Assembly: GCF_018326305.1 (NCBI RefSeq)
Contig: NZ_AP023415.1
Span: forward strand, 372,001 to 436,000
Source: Vescimonas fastidiosa
Lineage (GTDB): Bacteria > Bacillota > Clostridia > Oscillospirales > Oscillospiraceae
Direction of reading: 5' to 3'
DNA length: 64,000 nucleotides
Shown here piece after piece: positions 15,803 through 24,325 of this stretch. The notes beneath the pieces were generated by a model, which worked only from the letters and a program-made list of their open reading frames with translations, did not search any database and was not told the DNA's origin. The position numbers and the translations under genes were made by a program. The stretch's first letter is position 1; every line of letters begins with the position of its first letter.

Positions 15803-17410
15803 ATGACTGATTATAGCAAAATTACAGCCCTTTACTCCCGCCTTTCCGTAGGCGACGAGGACAGGGACGGCGGCGAAAGCAACAGCATACAGAACCAGAA
15901 GCGTATTCTTGAAACCTATGCGAAGCAGAACGGCTTTTCCAATCTGCAATGGTACACAGATGACGGTTATTCTGGGGCGAACTTCCAAAGACCCGGTTTT
16001 CAAGCCATGCTTGCGGACATTGAAGCCGGAAAAGTCGGCACCGTTATCGTCAAGGATATGTCACGGTTAGGGCGAAACTATCTGCAAGTGGGAATGTATA
16101 CGGAAATGATTTTCCCACAGAAAGGCGTCCGCTTTATCGCTATCAATGACGGAGTGGACAGCGCACAGGGCGACAATGATTTTGCCCCTCTGCGGAACAT
16201 TTTTAACGAATGGCTGGTGAGAGATACGAGCAAGAAAATCAAAGCAGTAAAACGGTCTAAGGGTATGAGCGGGAAGCCCGTCACGAGCAAACCCGTATAC
16301 GGCTACTTTATGGACGAGGACGAAAATTTTATCATTGACGGGGAAGCCGCCCCTGTTGTGCGGCAGATTTACAGCTTGTGCCTTGCCGGGAACGGGCCGA
16401 CCAAGATAGCCCGTATGCTCACAGAGCAGGAGATCCCCACGCCGGGAACGCTGGAATACCGTCGGACGGGAAGCACCCGCCGCTACCACCCCGGCTATGA
16501 GTGCAAGTGGGCGACCAATACCGTGGTACATATCCTTGAAAACAGGGAGTACACGGGCTGTCTGGTAAACTTCAAGACGGAGAAGCCGTCCTACAAGACC
16601 AAGCACAGCGTAGAGAACCCCATTGAGAAACAGGCGATTTTCGAGAACCACCATGAGCCTATCATTGACACCCAGATGTGGGAGCGTGTGCAGGAGTTAC
16701 GCAAGCAGCGCAAACGCCCGAACCGCTATGATGAAGTGGGCTTATTCTCCGGCATACTCTTTTGTGCCGACTGCGGCAGCGTCCTTTACCAGCAGCGTTA
16801 CCAGAACGCCACCCGCAAGCAGGATTGTTATATCTGCGGGAGCTACAAGAAGCGTACCCGTGACTGTACGGCGCACTTTATCCGCACCGACCTGTTGACC
16901 GCCGGAGTGACCGACAATCTGCGGAAAGTCACCAGCTATGCAGCGAAGCACGAAGCCCGGTTTATGAAGCTGCTGATCGAGCAGAACGAGGACGGGGGCA
17001 AGCGCAGGAACGCCGCAAGGAAAAAGGAGCTGGAAGCCGCCGAGAAGCGTATCAGCGAGTTATCCGCTATCTTCAAGCGGCTGTATGAGGACAGCGTGAC
17101 CGGGCGCATTTCAGACGAGCGTTTCACGGAGCTGTCGGCAGACTATGAAGCCGAGCAGAAAGAACTGAAAGAGAGAGCCGCCGCTATCCGGGCAGAGCTT
17201 TCCAAAGCGCAGGAAGCCACGGTAAACGCAGAAAAGTTTATGAATGTTGTCCGCAAGTACACCAGCTTTGAAGAACTTACCCCTACCCTTTTGCGTGAGT
17301 TTGTGGAGAAAATCGTTGTGCATGAGTGCAGCTATGACGAGAACGGCACACGCAGACAGGACATTGATATTTATTACTCTTTCGTTGGCAAGGTAGACCT
17401 GCCCGAATGA
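15803..17410 (+). CDS. Large serine recombinase (TnpX-like)
   Basis: 535 residues from ATG 15803, eight bases after AGGAGG (earlier ATGs at 15779 and 15797 are badly placed). Resolvase domain with catalytic Ser in ALYSRLSVGDED and the KDMSRLGRNY motif; recombinase domain (YGYF...GNGPTKIARML); zinc ribbon with FCADCGSVLY and YICGSY...C; long coiled coil; DUF4368-like C-terminus. Of the Tn4451 TnpX / CTn type that excises and inserts circular elements. It looks intact. Confidence 0.93.
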   Translation: MTDYSKITALYSRLSVGDEDRDGGESNSIQNQKRILETYAKQNGFSNLQWYTDDGYSGANFQRPGFQAMLADIEAGKVGTVIVKDMSRLGRNYLQVGMYTEMIFPQKGVRFIAINDGVDSAQGDNDFAPLRNIFNEWLVRDTSKKIKAVKRSKGMSGKPVTSKPVYGYFMDEDENFIIDGEAAPVVRQIYSLCLAGNGPTKIARMLTEQEIPTPGTLEYRRTGSTRRYHPGYECKWATNTVVHILENREYTGCLVNFKTEKPSYKTKHSVENPIEKQAIFENHHEPIIDTQMWERVQELRKQRKRPNRYDEVGLFSGILFCADCGSVLYQQRYQNATRKQDCYICGSYKKRTRDCTAHFIRTDLLTAGVTDNLRKVTSYAAKHEARFMKLLIEQNEDGGKRRNAARKKELEAAEKRISELSAIFKRLYEDSVTGRISDERFTELSADYEAEQKELKERAAAIRAELSKAQEATVNAEKFMNVVRKYTSFEELTPTLLREFVEKIVVHECSYDENGTRRQDIDIYYSFVGKVDLPE

Positions 17411-17418
17411 CCGCCCGA

Positions 17419-17467
17419 CCTATCCGGCGCAATGCGCAAACGCCGGATAGGAACGGCAAAATTTTTT
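17419..17467 (+). terminator. Hairpin after the serine recombinase
   Basis: Perfect 11-bp stem CCTATCCGGCG (17419-17429) with CGCCGGATAGG (17441-17451), then 10 bases and a T-run. A probable terminator, although the T-run is not immediate. Confidence 0.6.
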
Positions 17468-17497
17468 ACACTTCTACTACTTCTTTATCACACATCA

Positions 17498-17590
17498 GCA
17501 AAGTCTCAGGGCATGAAGCAGCTCATGGCGGGCGGCGGCATCATCGTGCTGGGTACGACCCTGATCCCTCTGCTGTCCACCCTGTTTTAA
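17498..17590 (+). pseudogene. Maff2-family protein, C-terminal fragment
   Basis: 30 codons without a start (AKSQGMKQLMAGGGIIVLG) equal the end of small Maff2-type membrane proteins that lie between VirD4 and VirB6 genes in these ICEs. The N-terminal half is lost at the right edge of the recombinase insertion. Confidence 0.7.
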
Positions 17591-17601
17591 GGGCGTAAGG
17601 C

Positions 17602-18468
17602 ATGGGATTTCTCACCGACTGGCTGACAGACTGGCTAAAAGAGCTGCTGATCGAGGGGATCATGGGCAACCTCACAGGGCTTTTTGATACGGTCAATTCC
17701 CGTGTCGGAGAGATTGCGGTGCAAGTGGGAACTACCCCGGCGGCATGGAACGCCGGGGTGTTCTCCCTGATCCGGCAGCTTTCTGAAACGGTGATACTGC
17801 CGATTGCCGGTCTGATCCTCACTTTTGTTGCCACCTATGAGCTGATCCAGCTCATTATCGAGAAGAACAACCTGCATGATCTGGACTACTGGATCTTCTT
17901 CAAGTGGATATTCAAAACGGCCTGCGCCATTTTGATTTTGTCCAACACTTTCAATATCGTCATGGCCGTGTTCGATGTGTCCCAAAGCGTTATCGCCCGG
18001 GCAGCCGGGATCGTGCAAGGCTCAACGGATATTTCAGAGGCCATGCTTGCCGACTTGGAGGCCACGCTGGAAACGCTGGGGCTTGGCTCTCTGCTGGGGC
18101 TGTGGCTGCAATCCCTGCTCATTCATGTGACCATGTGGGCGATCAATATCGTGATTTTCGTCATCGTCTATGGCCGCATGATCGAAATATACCTGCTGAC
18201 CAGCTTAGCCCCCATCCCCGTTGCCACGCTCTCCAACCGGGAGTTGGGCAATACCGGGCAGAACTATTTGAAGTCCCTGTTCGCCGTGGGCTTTCAAGGC
18301 TTGCTCATTCTCGTCTGCGTTGCCATCTATGCGGTGCTGATACAGGGCATCGCTACAAGCGGCGACCCCATCGGCGCGATATGGGGGTGCATGGGCTATT
18401 CCGTGCTGCTCTGCTTCTGCTTGTTCAAGACTGGCTCCATCGCCCGCAGCGTGTTCAGCGCACATTAA
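17602..18468 (+). CDS. VirB6/TrbL-like conjugal transfer membrane protein (CD1112 family)
   Basis: 288 residues with about six hydrophobic segments. The conserved order of a long N-terminal amphipathic region, WIFFKWIFKTACAIL, and the core TSLAPIPVATLSNRELG identify the CD1112-type VirB6/TrbL family. It forms part of the inner-membrane channel of the mating pore. It starts 11 bases after the Maff2 fragment. It appears complete, unlike its upstream neighbours. An inserted toxin-antitoxin pair follows. Confidence 0.88.
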   Translation: MGFLTDWLTDWLKELLIEGIMGNLTGLFDTVNSRVGEIAVQVGTTPAAWNAGVFSLIRQLSETVILPIAGLILTFVATYELIQLIIEKNNLHDLDYWIFFKWIFKTACAILILSNTFNIVMAVFDVSQSVIARAAGIVQGSTDISEAMLADLEATLETLGLGSLLGLWLQSLLIHVTMWAINIVIFVIVYGRMIEIYLLTSLAPIPVATLSNRELGNTGQNYLKSLFAVGFQGLLILVCVAIYAVLIQGIATSGDPIGAIWGCMGYSVLLCFCLFKTGSIARSVFSAH

Positions 18469-18494
18469 AGGAGGGACAGCTGTAAAACTTGCTG

Positions 18495-18523
18495 TTGAAT
18501 TTTACAGCAGAATGGGATATACT
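18495..18523 (+). promoter_or_regulatory. Sigma-A promoter of the toxin-antitoxin pair
   Basis: TTGAAT, 17 bases, TATACT, 23 bases before the antitoxin ATG, so the module has its own transcription inside the transfer operon. Confidence 0.75.
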
Positions 18524-18546
18524 ATAGGCGAAAGGAGCTGATCAAT

Positions 18547-18801
18547 ATGCCAAATATCAAACCCATTTCTGACTTGCGGAATTACAGCGAGGTACTGCAT
18601 GATGTGGCTGTGGGCGCTCCTGTCTTTTTGACGAAAAACGGACGGGGGCGGTATGCCATCGTGGATATGCACGATTACGAAAAAACACAGGCCACCCTGC
18701 GTCTGATGAACGAGCTTGCCAAAGGTCGTAAGTCCGGCGAGGAGAAAGGCTGGCTGACCTTGGAGGCCGTGGAGGAACACCTTGGGATTACCCATGAATA
18801 A
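18547..18801 (+). CDS. Phd/YefM-type antitoxin
   Basis: 84 residues; AAAGGAG upstream. The N-terminal MPNIKPISDLRNYSEVL and VFLTKNGRGRYAIVDMHDYEK are hallmarks of Phd/YefM antitoxins: DNA-binding dimers that also cover the toxin with a C-terminal tail. It overlaps the toxin start by 8 bases and is preceded by its own promoter, where it probably represses. It would stabilise the ICE by post-segregational killing. Confidence 0.9.
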   Translation: MPNIKPISDLRNYSEVLHDVAVGAPVFLTKNGRGRYAIVDMHDYEKTQATLRLMNELAKGRKSGEEKGWLTLEAVEEHLGITHE

Positions 18802-19126
18802 TCTGCACCTGTCCTACGAGGCGCAAAATGACCTTTTTGACATCAAGGACTATATCGCAGAGGATCTGGAAAATCCGCAGGCGGCAATCGCCACGGTAAG
18901 CAAAATCACAAAAACAATTCGTATGCTCCGTGACCGCGCGCTGATCGGCACACCGCTTTCCTCCATCGCAGATGTAGACAGCGATTATCGCTTCCTTGTC
19001 AGCGGAAACTATATGGTTTTCTACCGGGCGAATGGGAACGACATCTACATTGACCGTGTTCTGTATGGCCGTAGGGACTACCTGCGTATTCTATTTACAG
19101 ATATACAGTCAGACACTATCGAATAA
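18794..19126 (+). CDS. RelE/ParE-family toxin
   Basis: 110 residues from ATG 18794, inside the antitoxin stop region. HLSYEAQNDLFDIKDYIAED at the N-terminus and YRFLVSGNYMVFYR...VLYGRRDYLRIL at the C-terminus fit the RelE/ParE fold. Members either cut mRNA on the ribosome or poison gyrase. The YxVFYR...RRDY ending is closer to ParE/YoeB-like proteins of plasmids, but this cannot be settled by eye. Confidence 0.88.
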   Translation: MNNLHLSYEAQNDLFDIKDYIAEDLENPQAAIATVSKITKTIRMLRDRALIGTPLSSIADVDSDYRFLVSGNYMVFYRANGNDIYIDRVLYGRRDYLRILFTDIQSDTIE

Positions 19127-19140
19127 CAAACACTTTTGAA

Positions 19141-19168
19141 ACCGTCAGCTTCTCGCTGGCGGTTTTTT
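19141..19168 (+). terminator. Terminator of the toxin-antitoxin pair
   Basis: ACCGTCAGC pairs with GCTGGCGGT (one wobble) followed by TTTTTTC. It lies just before the MT-A70 gene. Confidence 0.8.
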
Positions 19169-19191
19169 CATGTGCAAAGGAGCGTGATTTT

Positions 19192-19761
19192 ATCGAAAAG
19201 TACCCCATCATTTACGCTGACCCGCCGTGGCGCTACTCTGCAAAGAAAGTACAGGGCGCGGCGGAAAATCACTATCCCACCATGAGCATTGATGAATTGT
19301 GTGCGCTGCCTGTGGCCGAGCTTGCGGCCAAGGACAGCGCCCTTTTTATGTGGGCGACCTTTCCCCAACTCCCGGAGGCTCTGCGGCTGATCCGTGCGTG
19401 GGGCTTCACCTATAAAAGTGTCGCTTTTGTCTGGCTCAAAAAGAACAAAAAGGCGGATAGCTGGTTTTATGGGCTGGGCTTCTGGACGCGGGCCAACGCT
19501 GAGGTTTGCCTGCTGGCGACCAAGGGACACCCCAAGCGGCAGGCCGCCGACATTCACCAGTTTATCATTTCGCCCATCGAAGCCCACAGCAAAAAGCCGG
19601 ACGAAACCCGTGACAAGATCGTTGCCCTCATGGGCGATTTGCCCCGTGTGGAGCTGTTCGCACGGCAGACCGCTCCCGGCTGGGATGTGTGGGGCAACGA
19701 GGTAAAGCCGACGATCCCGGACTTTGGGACAAGTTGTCCCAAACTGGAGGTGACAGACTGA
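19192..19761 (+). CDS. MT-A70 family N6-adenine DNA methyltransferase
   Basis: About 189 residues. IIYADPPWRY is the DPPW catalytic motif; FMWATFPQLPEALRLIRAWGF and KPDETRDKIVALMGD follow as in MT-A70 proteins of phages and ICEs. AAGGAG lies at 19177-19182, but the codon at the right distance is ATC (19192). No ATG/GTG/TTG exists in frame before 19282, which would cut off the DPPW motif. So either ATC is used, or a point change has weakened the start. It overlaps the next gene by one base and contains palindrome site 4 near its end. Confidence 0.8.
   Translation: MEKYPIIYADPPWRYSAKKVQGAAENHYPTMSIDELCALPVAELAAKDSALFMWATFPQLPEALRLIRAWGFTYKSVAFVWLKKNKKADSWFYGLGFWTRANAEVCLLATKGHPKRQAADIHQFIISPIEAHSKKPDETRDKIVALMGDLPRVELFARQTAPGWDVWGNEVKPTIPDFGTSCPKLEVTD
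19722..19744. repeat. ICE palindrome site 4
   Basis: Arms CTTTGGGACA and TGTCCCAAAC around AGT, inside the last codons of the MT-A70 gene, 17 bases before the PrgI-like start. Confidence 0.8.
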
Positions 19762-20129
19762 TGCCCTATGTGAATGTCCCAAATGACCTTTCTAAGATCA
19801 AGACAAAGATCGCGTTCAACCTCACCAAGCGGCAGCTTATTTGTTTCGGCGCTGGTGCGGTTATCGGCGTTCCTACCTACCTTTTGACCCGGCAGGCCAT
19901 CGGCAACACCGGGGCGCTGTTCGCTATGCTGGCGATCATGCTCCCGGCGTTCCTGCTGGCGATGTACGAAAAGGACGGCTTACCCTTTGAAAAGGTGATC
20001 CGCAATATCATCCGGGTCAAGTTTACCCGCCCCGGCATCCGCCCGTACCGAACGGAAAATATCTACGCCCCATTTGTGCGAAAGGAGGAGCCTATTGAGC
20101 AAAGCAAAGAAGCAGAAAAACGGAAATAA
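19761..20129 (+). CDS. PrgI family protein (VirB3-like)
   Basis: 122 residues; ATG shares a base with the preceding stop. VPNDLSKIKTKIAFNLTKRQL and two hydrophobic segments (ICFGAGAVIGVPTYLL; ALFAMLAIMLPAFLLAMY) are characteristic of PrgI. This is a small inner-membrane subunit that normally precedes and partners the VirB4 ATPase, as here. Its 3' end overlaps the VirB4 start. Confidence 0.9.
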   Translation: MPYVNVPNDLSKIKTKIAFNLTKRQLICFGAGAVIGVPTYLLTRQAIGNTGALFAMLAIMLPAFLLAMYEKDGLPFEKVIRNIIRVKFTRPGIRPYRTENIYAPFVRKEEPIEQSKEAEKRK

Positions 20130-22440
20130 GCACCGGGCGCTGTCCGCCCAGCAGACCATTCCTTATATCGCCATGCACCCGGACGGGATCTGCCAGCTCC
20201 CCGGCGGGCTTTACACAAAGACGCTGGAATATGAGGACATCAATTATGCCGTGGCGTCCACGGAGGATCAGACTGCCATTATCAGCGGGTGGAGCGCGTG
20301 CCTGAATTATTTTGACAGCTCTCTGCCGTTTCAGCTTTCCTTTGTCAACCGCCGCAGCCGGAACGCCAACCGCTACAAGGTAAATATTCCGGCGCAGGAG
20401 GATGACTTCAACAGCATCCGGGGCGAGTATGTGGAAATGCTCAAATGCCAGATCGCCAAGAGCAACAACGGCATTGAACGGTACAAGTACATCACCTTTG
20501 GCCTGCCCGCCGAGGGCGCGACGGAGGCGCGTCCCCGGCTGGGGCGCGTGGAGACGGATGTCATGGGCAACCTGAAACGGCTGGGCGTCCAGTCCCACCC
20601 GCTGGATGGCCGGGATCGGCTGGCGGTGCTGCATGGGCAGATGCACCCCGGCGGGCGTGAGCCGTTCCGCTTTGCGTGGAAAGACATTCCCAAGACGGGC
20701 ATGGGGACAAAGGACTACATCGCCCCGGACAGTTTCGACTTCCGGCAGAGCCGGACTTTCCGTGTCGGCCAGATGTGGGGCGCGGCGTCCTATTTGCAGA
20801 TCATGGCGTCGGAGCTTTCGGATAAGCTGCTGGCGGAGATTTTGGAACTGGACGCCGAGCTGACCGTCACCATGCACATTCAGACGGTAGACCAGCTCAA
20901 GGCCATTAAGACGATCAAGGGAAAGATCTCTGACATAGGCCGCATGAAAGCGGAGGAACAGAAAAAGGCTGTCCGTGCCGGGTACGATATGGAGATTTTG
21001 CCGCCTGACCTCATTACCTTTTCCAAGGACGCCGCCGAGCTGCTCTCCGACCTGCAAAGCCGCAACGAGCGAATGTTCCTGCTGACCTTTACGGTGGTAA
21101 ACCTCGCTCCCACCCGGCAGCGGCTTGAAAACGATGTGTTCACGGTGAGCGGCATCGCGCAGAAATACAACTGCGCCCTGCGCCGTCTGGACTGGCAGCA
21201 GGAACAGGGCTTTGTGTCCTCGCTGGCGCTGGGCTATAACGGCATTGAGATCCAGAGGGGTATGACCACCAGCTCCACGGCCATCTTCATTCCCTTTATG
21301 ACCCGGGAGCTTCGCATGGACGGGCAGGCGCTTTACTACGGCATGAACGCCCTTTCCAACAATGTCATCATGGCTGACCGCAAAAAACTCAAATCCGCCA
21401 ACGGAATGTACCTCGGCTCTACGGGCAGCGGCAAGAGCTTTGCCGCCAAGCGGGAGCTGATCAATGTGTTCCTCGCTACCAATGACCGTATCATCGTGGT
21501 TGACCCGATGGGCGAATATGCCCCGCTGGTGCGGCGGCTGGGCGGACAGGTCATTGAGATCGCCCCGGACAGCCCGCACCACATTTCGCCTATGGACTTG
21601 CAAATGAATATCAACGACGAGGACAGTCCGCTTTCCATGAAGGCGGATTTTTTGCTGTCCCTGTGTGAGCTGATCGTGGGCGGCAAGGAGGGCTTGCAGC
21701 CCATCGAGAAAACCGTCATTGACCGCTGTGTGCGGCTGGTCTACCGGGAGATGGCGCTGGGGCTGGAACCAGCGAAAACGCCGCTGCTGCAAGATCTGTA
21801 TGAGGAGCTGCTGCGCCAGCCCGAGCCGGAGGCGCGGCGGGTGGCGACGGCGCTGGAGCTTTACTGCACAGGCTCTCTCAATCTTTTCAACCATCCCACG
21901 AATGTTGACCTCAATTCCCGTGTGGTCTGCATCGTCTTAAAAGGCTTGGGTGAAAACCTCCGCAAGATCGCCATGCACACCACCAACGAGTTTGTCACGG
22001 CGGCGGTGAACGCCAACCATGCCGAGGGCGTGGCGACTTGGTGCTACTTTGACGAGTTCCATATCCTGCTCCGTGATCCGTTGACGGCCAGCTACTTTGT
22101 GGCGGTATGGAAAATGCTCCGCAAAAAGGGCTGTGTCCCCTCGGCGCTGACGCAGAATGTGAAAGACCTGTTGGCCAGTCGGGAGATCGAGAACATTTTG
22201 GACAACACCGATTTTATGGTGCTGCTGTCGCAGGCGCAGAGCGACCGTGCGATCTTGGCAAAGCAGCTTGGCATTTCCGAGCATCAGCTCTCCTATATTA
22301 CGCACTCCAATTCCGGCGAGGGCTTGCTGTTCTATGGAAATGTCACCATCCCGTTTGTAGACCGTTTCCCCCGTGGGGAGATCTATGACCTGCTGACGAC
22401 CCGCCCGGAGGATCTTGCCCATGAGCGAACAGACGAGTAA
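20095..22440 (+). CDS. VirB4-like conjugal transfer ATPase (CD1110 family)
   Basis: 781 residues; start TTG 20095 chosen for AAAGGAGG seven bases upstream. N-terminal VirB4 domain, then Walker A GSTGSGKSF near residue ~450, DPMGEYAPLVRRLGG, and Walker B region TWCYFDEFHIL. This cytosolic/membrane ATPase powers assembly of the mating channel. It appears complete. It overlaps PrgI upstream and the NlpC/P60 gene downstream by about 20 bases. Confidence 0.93.
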   Translation: MSKAKKQKNGNKHRALSAQQTIPYIAMHPDGICQLPGGLYTKTLEYEDINYAVASTEDQTAIISGWSACLNYFDSSLPFQLSFVNRRSRNANRYKVNIPAQEDDFNSIRGEYVEMLKCQIAKSNNGIERYKYITFGLPAEGATEARPRLGRVETDVMGNLKRLGVQSHPLDGRDRLAVLHGQMHPGGREPFRFAWKDIPKTGMGTKDYIAPDSFDFRQSRTFRVGQMWGAASYLQIMASELSDKLLAEILELDAELTVTMHIQTVDQLKAIKTIKGKISDIGRMKAEEQKKAVRAGYDMEILPPDLITFSKDAAELLSDLQSRNERMFLLTFTVVNLAPTRQRLENDVFTVSGIAQKYNCALRRLDWQQEQGFVSSLALGYNGIEIQRGMTTSSTAIFIPFMTRELRMDGQALYYGMNALSNNVIMADRKKLKSANGMYLGSTGSGKSFAAKRELINVFLATNDRIIVVDPMGEYAPLVRRLGGQVIEIAPDSPHHISPMDLQMNINDEDSPLSMKADFLLSLCELIVGGKEGLQPIEKTVIDRCVRLVYREMALGLEPAKTPLLQDLYEELLRQPEPEARRVATALELYCTGSLNLFNHPTNVDLNSRVVCIVLKGLGENLRKIAMHTTNEFVTAAVNANHAEGVATWCYFDEFHILLRDPLTASYFVAVWKMLRKKGCVPSALTQNVKDLLASREIENILDNTDFMVLLSQAQSDRAILAKQLGISEHQLSYITHSNSGEGLLFYGNVTIPFVDRFPRGEIYDLLTTRPEDLAHERTDE

Positions 22441-24058
22441 CCCCACTTCGGGACAAAATGTCCCGAAGTCCAAGTTCCGCAGAAAAAGCCGGCAGGAGCA
22501 AACGGCGGCGTCCAAGCTGCGGATGGAGCGCCGGGGCGAGAAGCTGGACGCCGCCCGGGAGAAGCTGGCAAAGCAAAAGCCGCCGAAAAAGCCCGGTGCG
22601 GTCAAGCGCCTTGCCCATACTGCCGGACACGGCGTCCACGGCTTTGTGCATGGCAAGCTCTATGAGGTCGAGCATGAAAATGTCGGCACGGAGGGCGCAC
22701 ACCGTTCCGAGCTGGCGGCGGAGTCCGTGTACCGCTTCGGCAGGCGCAAGCTCCGCAAGGCCATCCGGGAACACCCGGCAAAGGCGGTGGAGCGTGCCGA
22801 AAGCAAGCATATCAAGGCCACGGCGGACTATTACTACCGCAAGACCATGGAGGAACACCCGGAAATGCAGGAGGGCGGCGCGGTGTCCCGGTATCTGCAA
22901 AAGCAGAAGATCAAGCGCCAGTACGCAAAGCAGGCGCGGGAGACTGCCAGACAGACCGCCAAGGCCACCGAGGGTACGGCGTCCGTCACGGGCAAGCTGG
23001 CGGAAAAGGTGTCTGCCTACATCAAGGAACACCCCGGCGGACTGCTTCTGCTGCTGGCGGCGTTTCTTCTGCTGGTGGTGCTGCAATCGTGTATGTCCTC
23101 GCTGGTGACGGTGGGCAACGGCGTGGCCGGAGCCATCGGCGCGTCCACCTATGCCGCCGAGGACGCTGACCTGCTGGGGGCGGAGGCCGCCTACTGCGCT
23201 CTGGAGGACGAGCTGCAACGCTACCTCGACACCTACACCCGCACCCACGATTATGACGAATATCATTTTGACCTCGACACCATTGAACACGATCCCTATG
23301 TGCTGCTGTCCATCGTCTGCGCGCTCCATGAGGGCGAGTGGACGCTGGGCGAGGTACAAGGAACGCTCCAAATGCTCTTTGACCGCCAGTATATCTTGAC
23401 GGAGGATGTGGTGGTAGAGGTACGCTATCGTACCGTCACCCGGACGGACAGCGAGGGTAACGACTATGAGGTAGAAGTTCCGTACAACTATTACATCTGC
23501 TATGTCACACTGGAAAACTTCAACCTCTCCCATCTGCCCATCTACATCATGGGCGAGGAACAGCTTTCCCGGTACGCTCTCTACATGGCGACGCTGGGCA
23601 ACCGTCCCGACCTGTTCCCGTCCTCGCCCTATGTGGGCAAGTACACCGGCAAGCCCCCGGCACATGAGATCCCGGAGGACTACCTTGCCGATGAAACCTT
23701 TGCCGCCATTTTGAAGGAGGCGGAGAAGTATGTGGGCTATCCCTATGTGTGGGGCGGCAGCAGCCCATCCACATCCTTTGATTGCTCCGGTTTCGTCAGC
23801 TATGTCTACAACCAATGCGGCTGGGACTTCGGACGGCTGGGGGCGCAGGGGCTATACAACATCTCCACCCGGACAAGCAGCCCCAAACCCGGCGACTTGG
23901 TGTTTTTCACGGGGACTTATGACACGCCGGGGATCTCTCATGTGGGCATCTATGTGGGCGACGGCTGGATGCTCCATTGTGGCGACCCCATCAGCTACGC
24001 CAACCTCAACACGAGCTACTGGCAGTCCCATTTCTACGCCTACGGAAAATTATTTTGA
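22421..24058 (+). CDS. CD1108-type transfer protein with NlpC/P60 peptidase domain
   Basis: 545 residues from ATG 22421. Long basic Lys/Arg/Glu N-terminal region, one membrane segment near residue ~205 (GGLLLLLAAFLLLVVL), an extracellular middle, and a C-terminal NlpC/P60 domain. The domain has catalytic Cys in FDCSGFVSYVYN and His in ISHVGIYVGDGWMLHCG. It would open peptidoglycan for the mating channel (VirB1-like role). Palindrome site 5 lies within codons 9-17. Confidence 0.9.
   Translation: MSEQTSNPTSGQNVPKSKFRRKSRQEQTAASKLRMERRGEKLDAAREKLAKQKPPKKPGAVKRLAHTAGHGVHGFVHGKLYEVEHENVGTEGAHRSELAAESVYRFGRRKLRKAIREHPAKAVERAESKHIKATADYYYRKTMEEHPEMQEGGAVSRYLQKQKIKRQYAKQARETARQTAKATEGTASVTGKLAEKVSAYIKEHPGGLLLLLAAFLLLVVLQSCMSSLVTVGNGVAGAIGASTYAAEDADLLGAEAAYCALEDELQRYLDTYTRTHDYDEYHFDLDTIEHDPYVLLSIVCALHEGEWTLGEVQGTLQMLFDRQYILTEDVVVEVRYRTVTRTDSEGNDYEVEVPYNYYICYVTLENFNLSHLPIYIMGEEQLSRYALYMATLGNRPDLFPSSPYVGKYTGKPPAHEIPEDYLADETFAAILKEAEKYVGYPYVWGGSSPSTSFDCSGFVSYVYNQCGWDFGRLGAQGLYNISTRTSSPKPGDLVFFTGTYDTPGISHVGIYVGDGWMLHCGDPISYANLNTSYWQSHFYAYGKLF
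22446..22468. repeat. ICE palindrome site 5
   Basis: Perfect arms CTTCGGGACA and TGTCCCGAAG around AAA, in the first codons of the NlpC/P60 gene (reads SGQNVPK) and 6 bases after the VirB4 stop. Confidence 0.85.
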
Positions 24059-24070
24059 CAGGAGGTTTTT

Positions 24071-24325
24071 ATGGCTATCTCCAAAAGTGCAAAAATTCAG
24101 GCCGAGATTGAAAAGGTCACGGCCAAGATCACCGAGCAGCAGGCACGGCTCAAGGAATTGGAGCAGAAGAAGCTGGAGGCAGAAAACAGCGAGATCGTGG
24201 AGATCGTGCGCGGCATGAGCGTTTCGCTCACCGACCTGCCCGTGCTGCTTCAGACCATCAAGAACGGCGGTACTTTGGGACAGAATGTCCCAAAGTACAA
24301 TACGGATAAGGAGGACGGCGAATGA
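24071..24325 (+). CDS. DUF4315 family protein
   Basis: 84 residues; GGAGG upstream. An almost continuous coiled coil (KIQAEIEKVTAKITEQQARL) is followed by the VEIVRGMSVSLTDLPVLLQ segment seen in DUF4315 proteins, which always sit between CD1108- and DUF4366-type genes in these elements. Its function is unknown. It ends with palindrome site 6 encoded as LGQNVPK. Four-base overlap with the next gene. Confidence 0.88.
   Translation: MAISKSAKIQAEIEKVTAKITEQQARLKELEQKKLEAENSEIVEIVRGMSVSLTDLPVLLQTIKNGGTLGQNVPKYNTDKEDGE
24273..24295. repeat. ICE palindrome site 6
   Basis: Perfect arms CTTTGGGACA and TGTCCCAAAG around GAA. The symmetry extends three further bases on each side (24270-24298). It lies inside the end of the DUF4315 gene. 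Confidence 0.88.

Larger units (their letters stand above)
15760..17473 (+). mobile_element. Serine-recombinase insertion in the transfer operon
   Basis: About 1.7 kb lies between the cut VirD4 fragment and the cut Maff2 fragment and contains only a recombinase gene. Short inverted repeats AAGTGTAAA (15760-15768) and TTTACACTT (17465-17473) lie near its ends. The exact ends are uncertain by about 25 bases. Since parts of both flanking genes are missing, either the insertion was followed by a deletion or the element replaced them. The 23-bp palindromes are absent inside. Confidence 0.6.

Noticed and set aside
17975..17995. TGTCCCAAAG in the VirB6-like gene as another palindrome site
   Set aside because: Only the right arm is present; the left side shows no symmetry.
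20092..21894. 600-codon open frame antisense to the VirB4-like gene
   Set aside because: GC-rich third positions of the real gene keep the opposite frame open; the product has low-complexity His/Arg/Leu composition and no ribosome site.
22343..23815. Long antisense frame opposite the NlpC/P60 gene
   Set aside because: Same shadow effect; the sense strand carries a clear catalytic domain and signal features.
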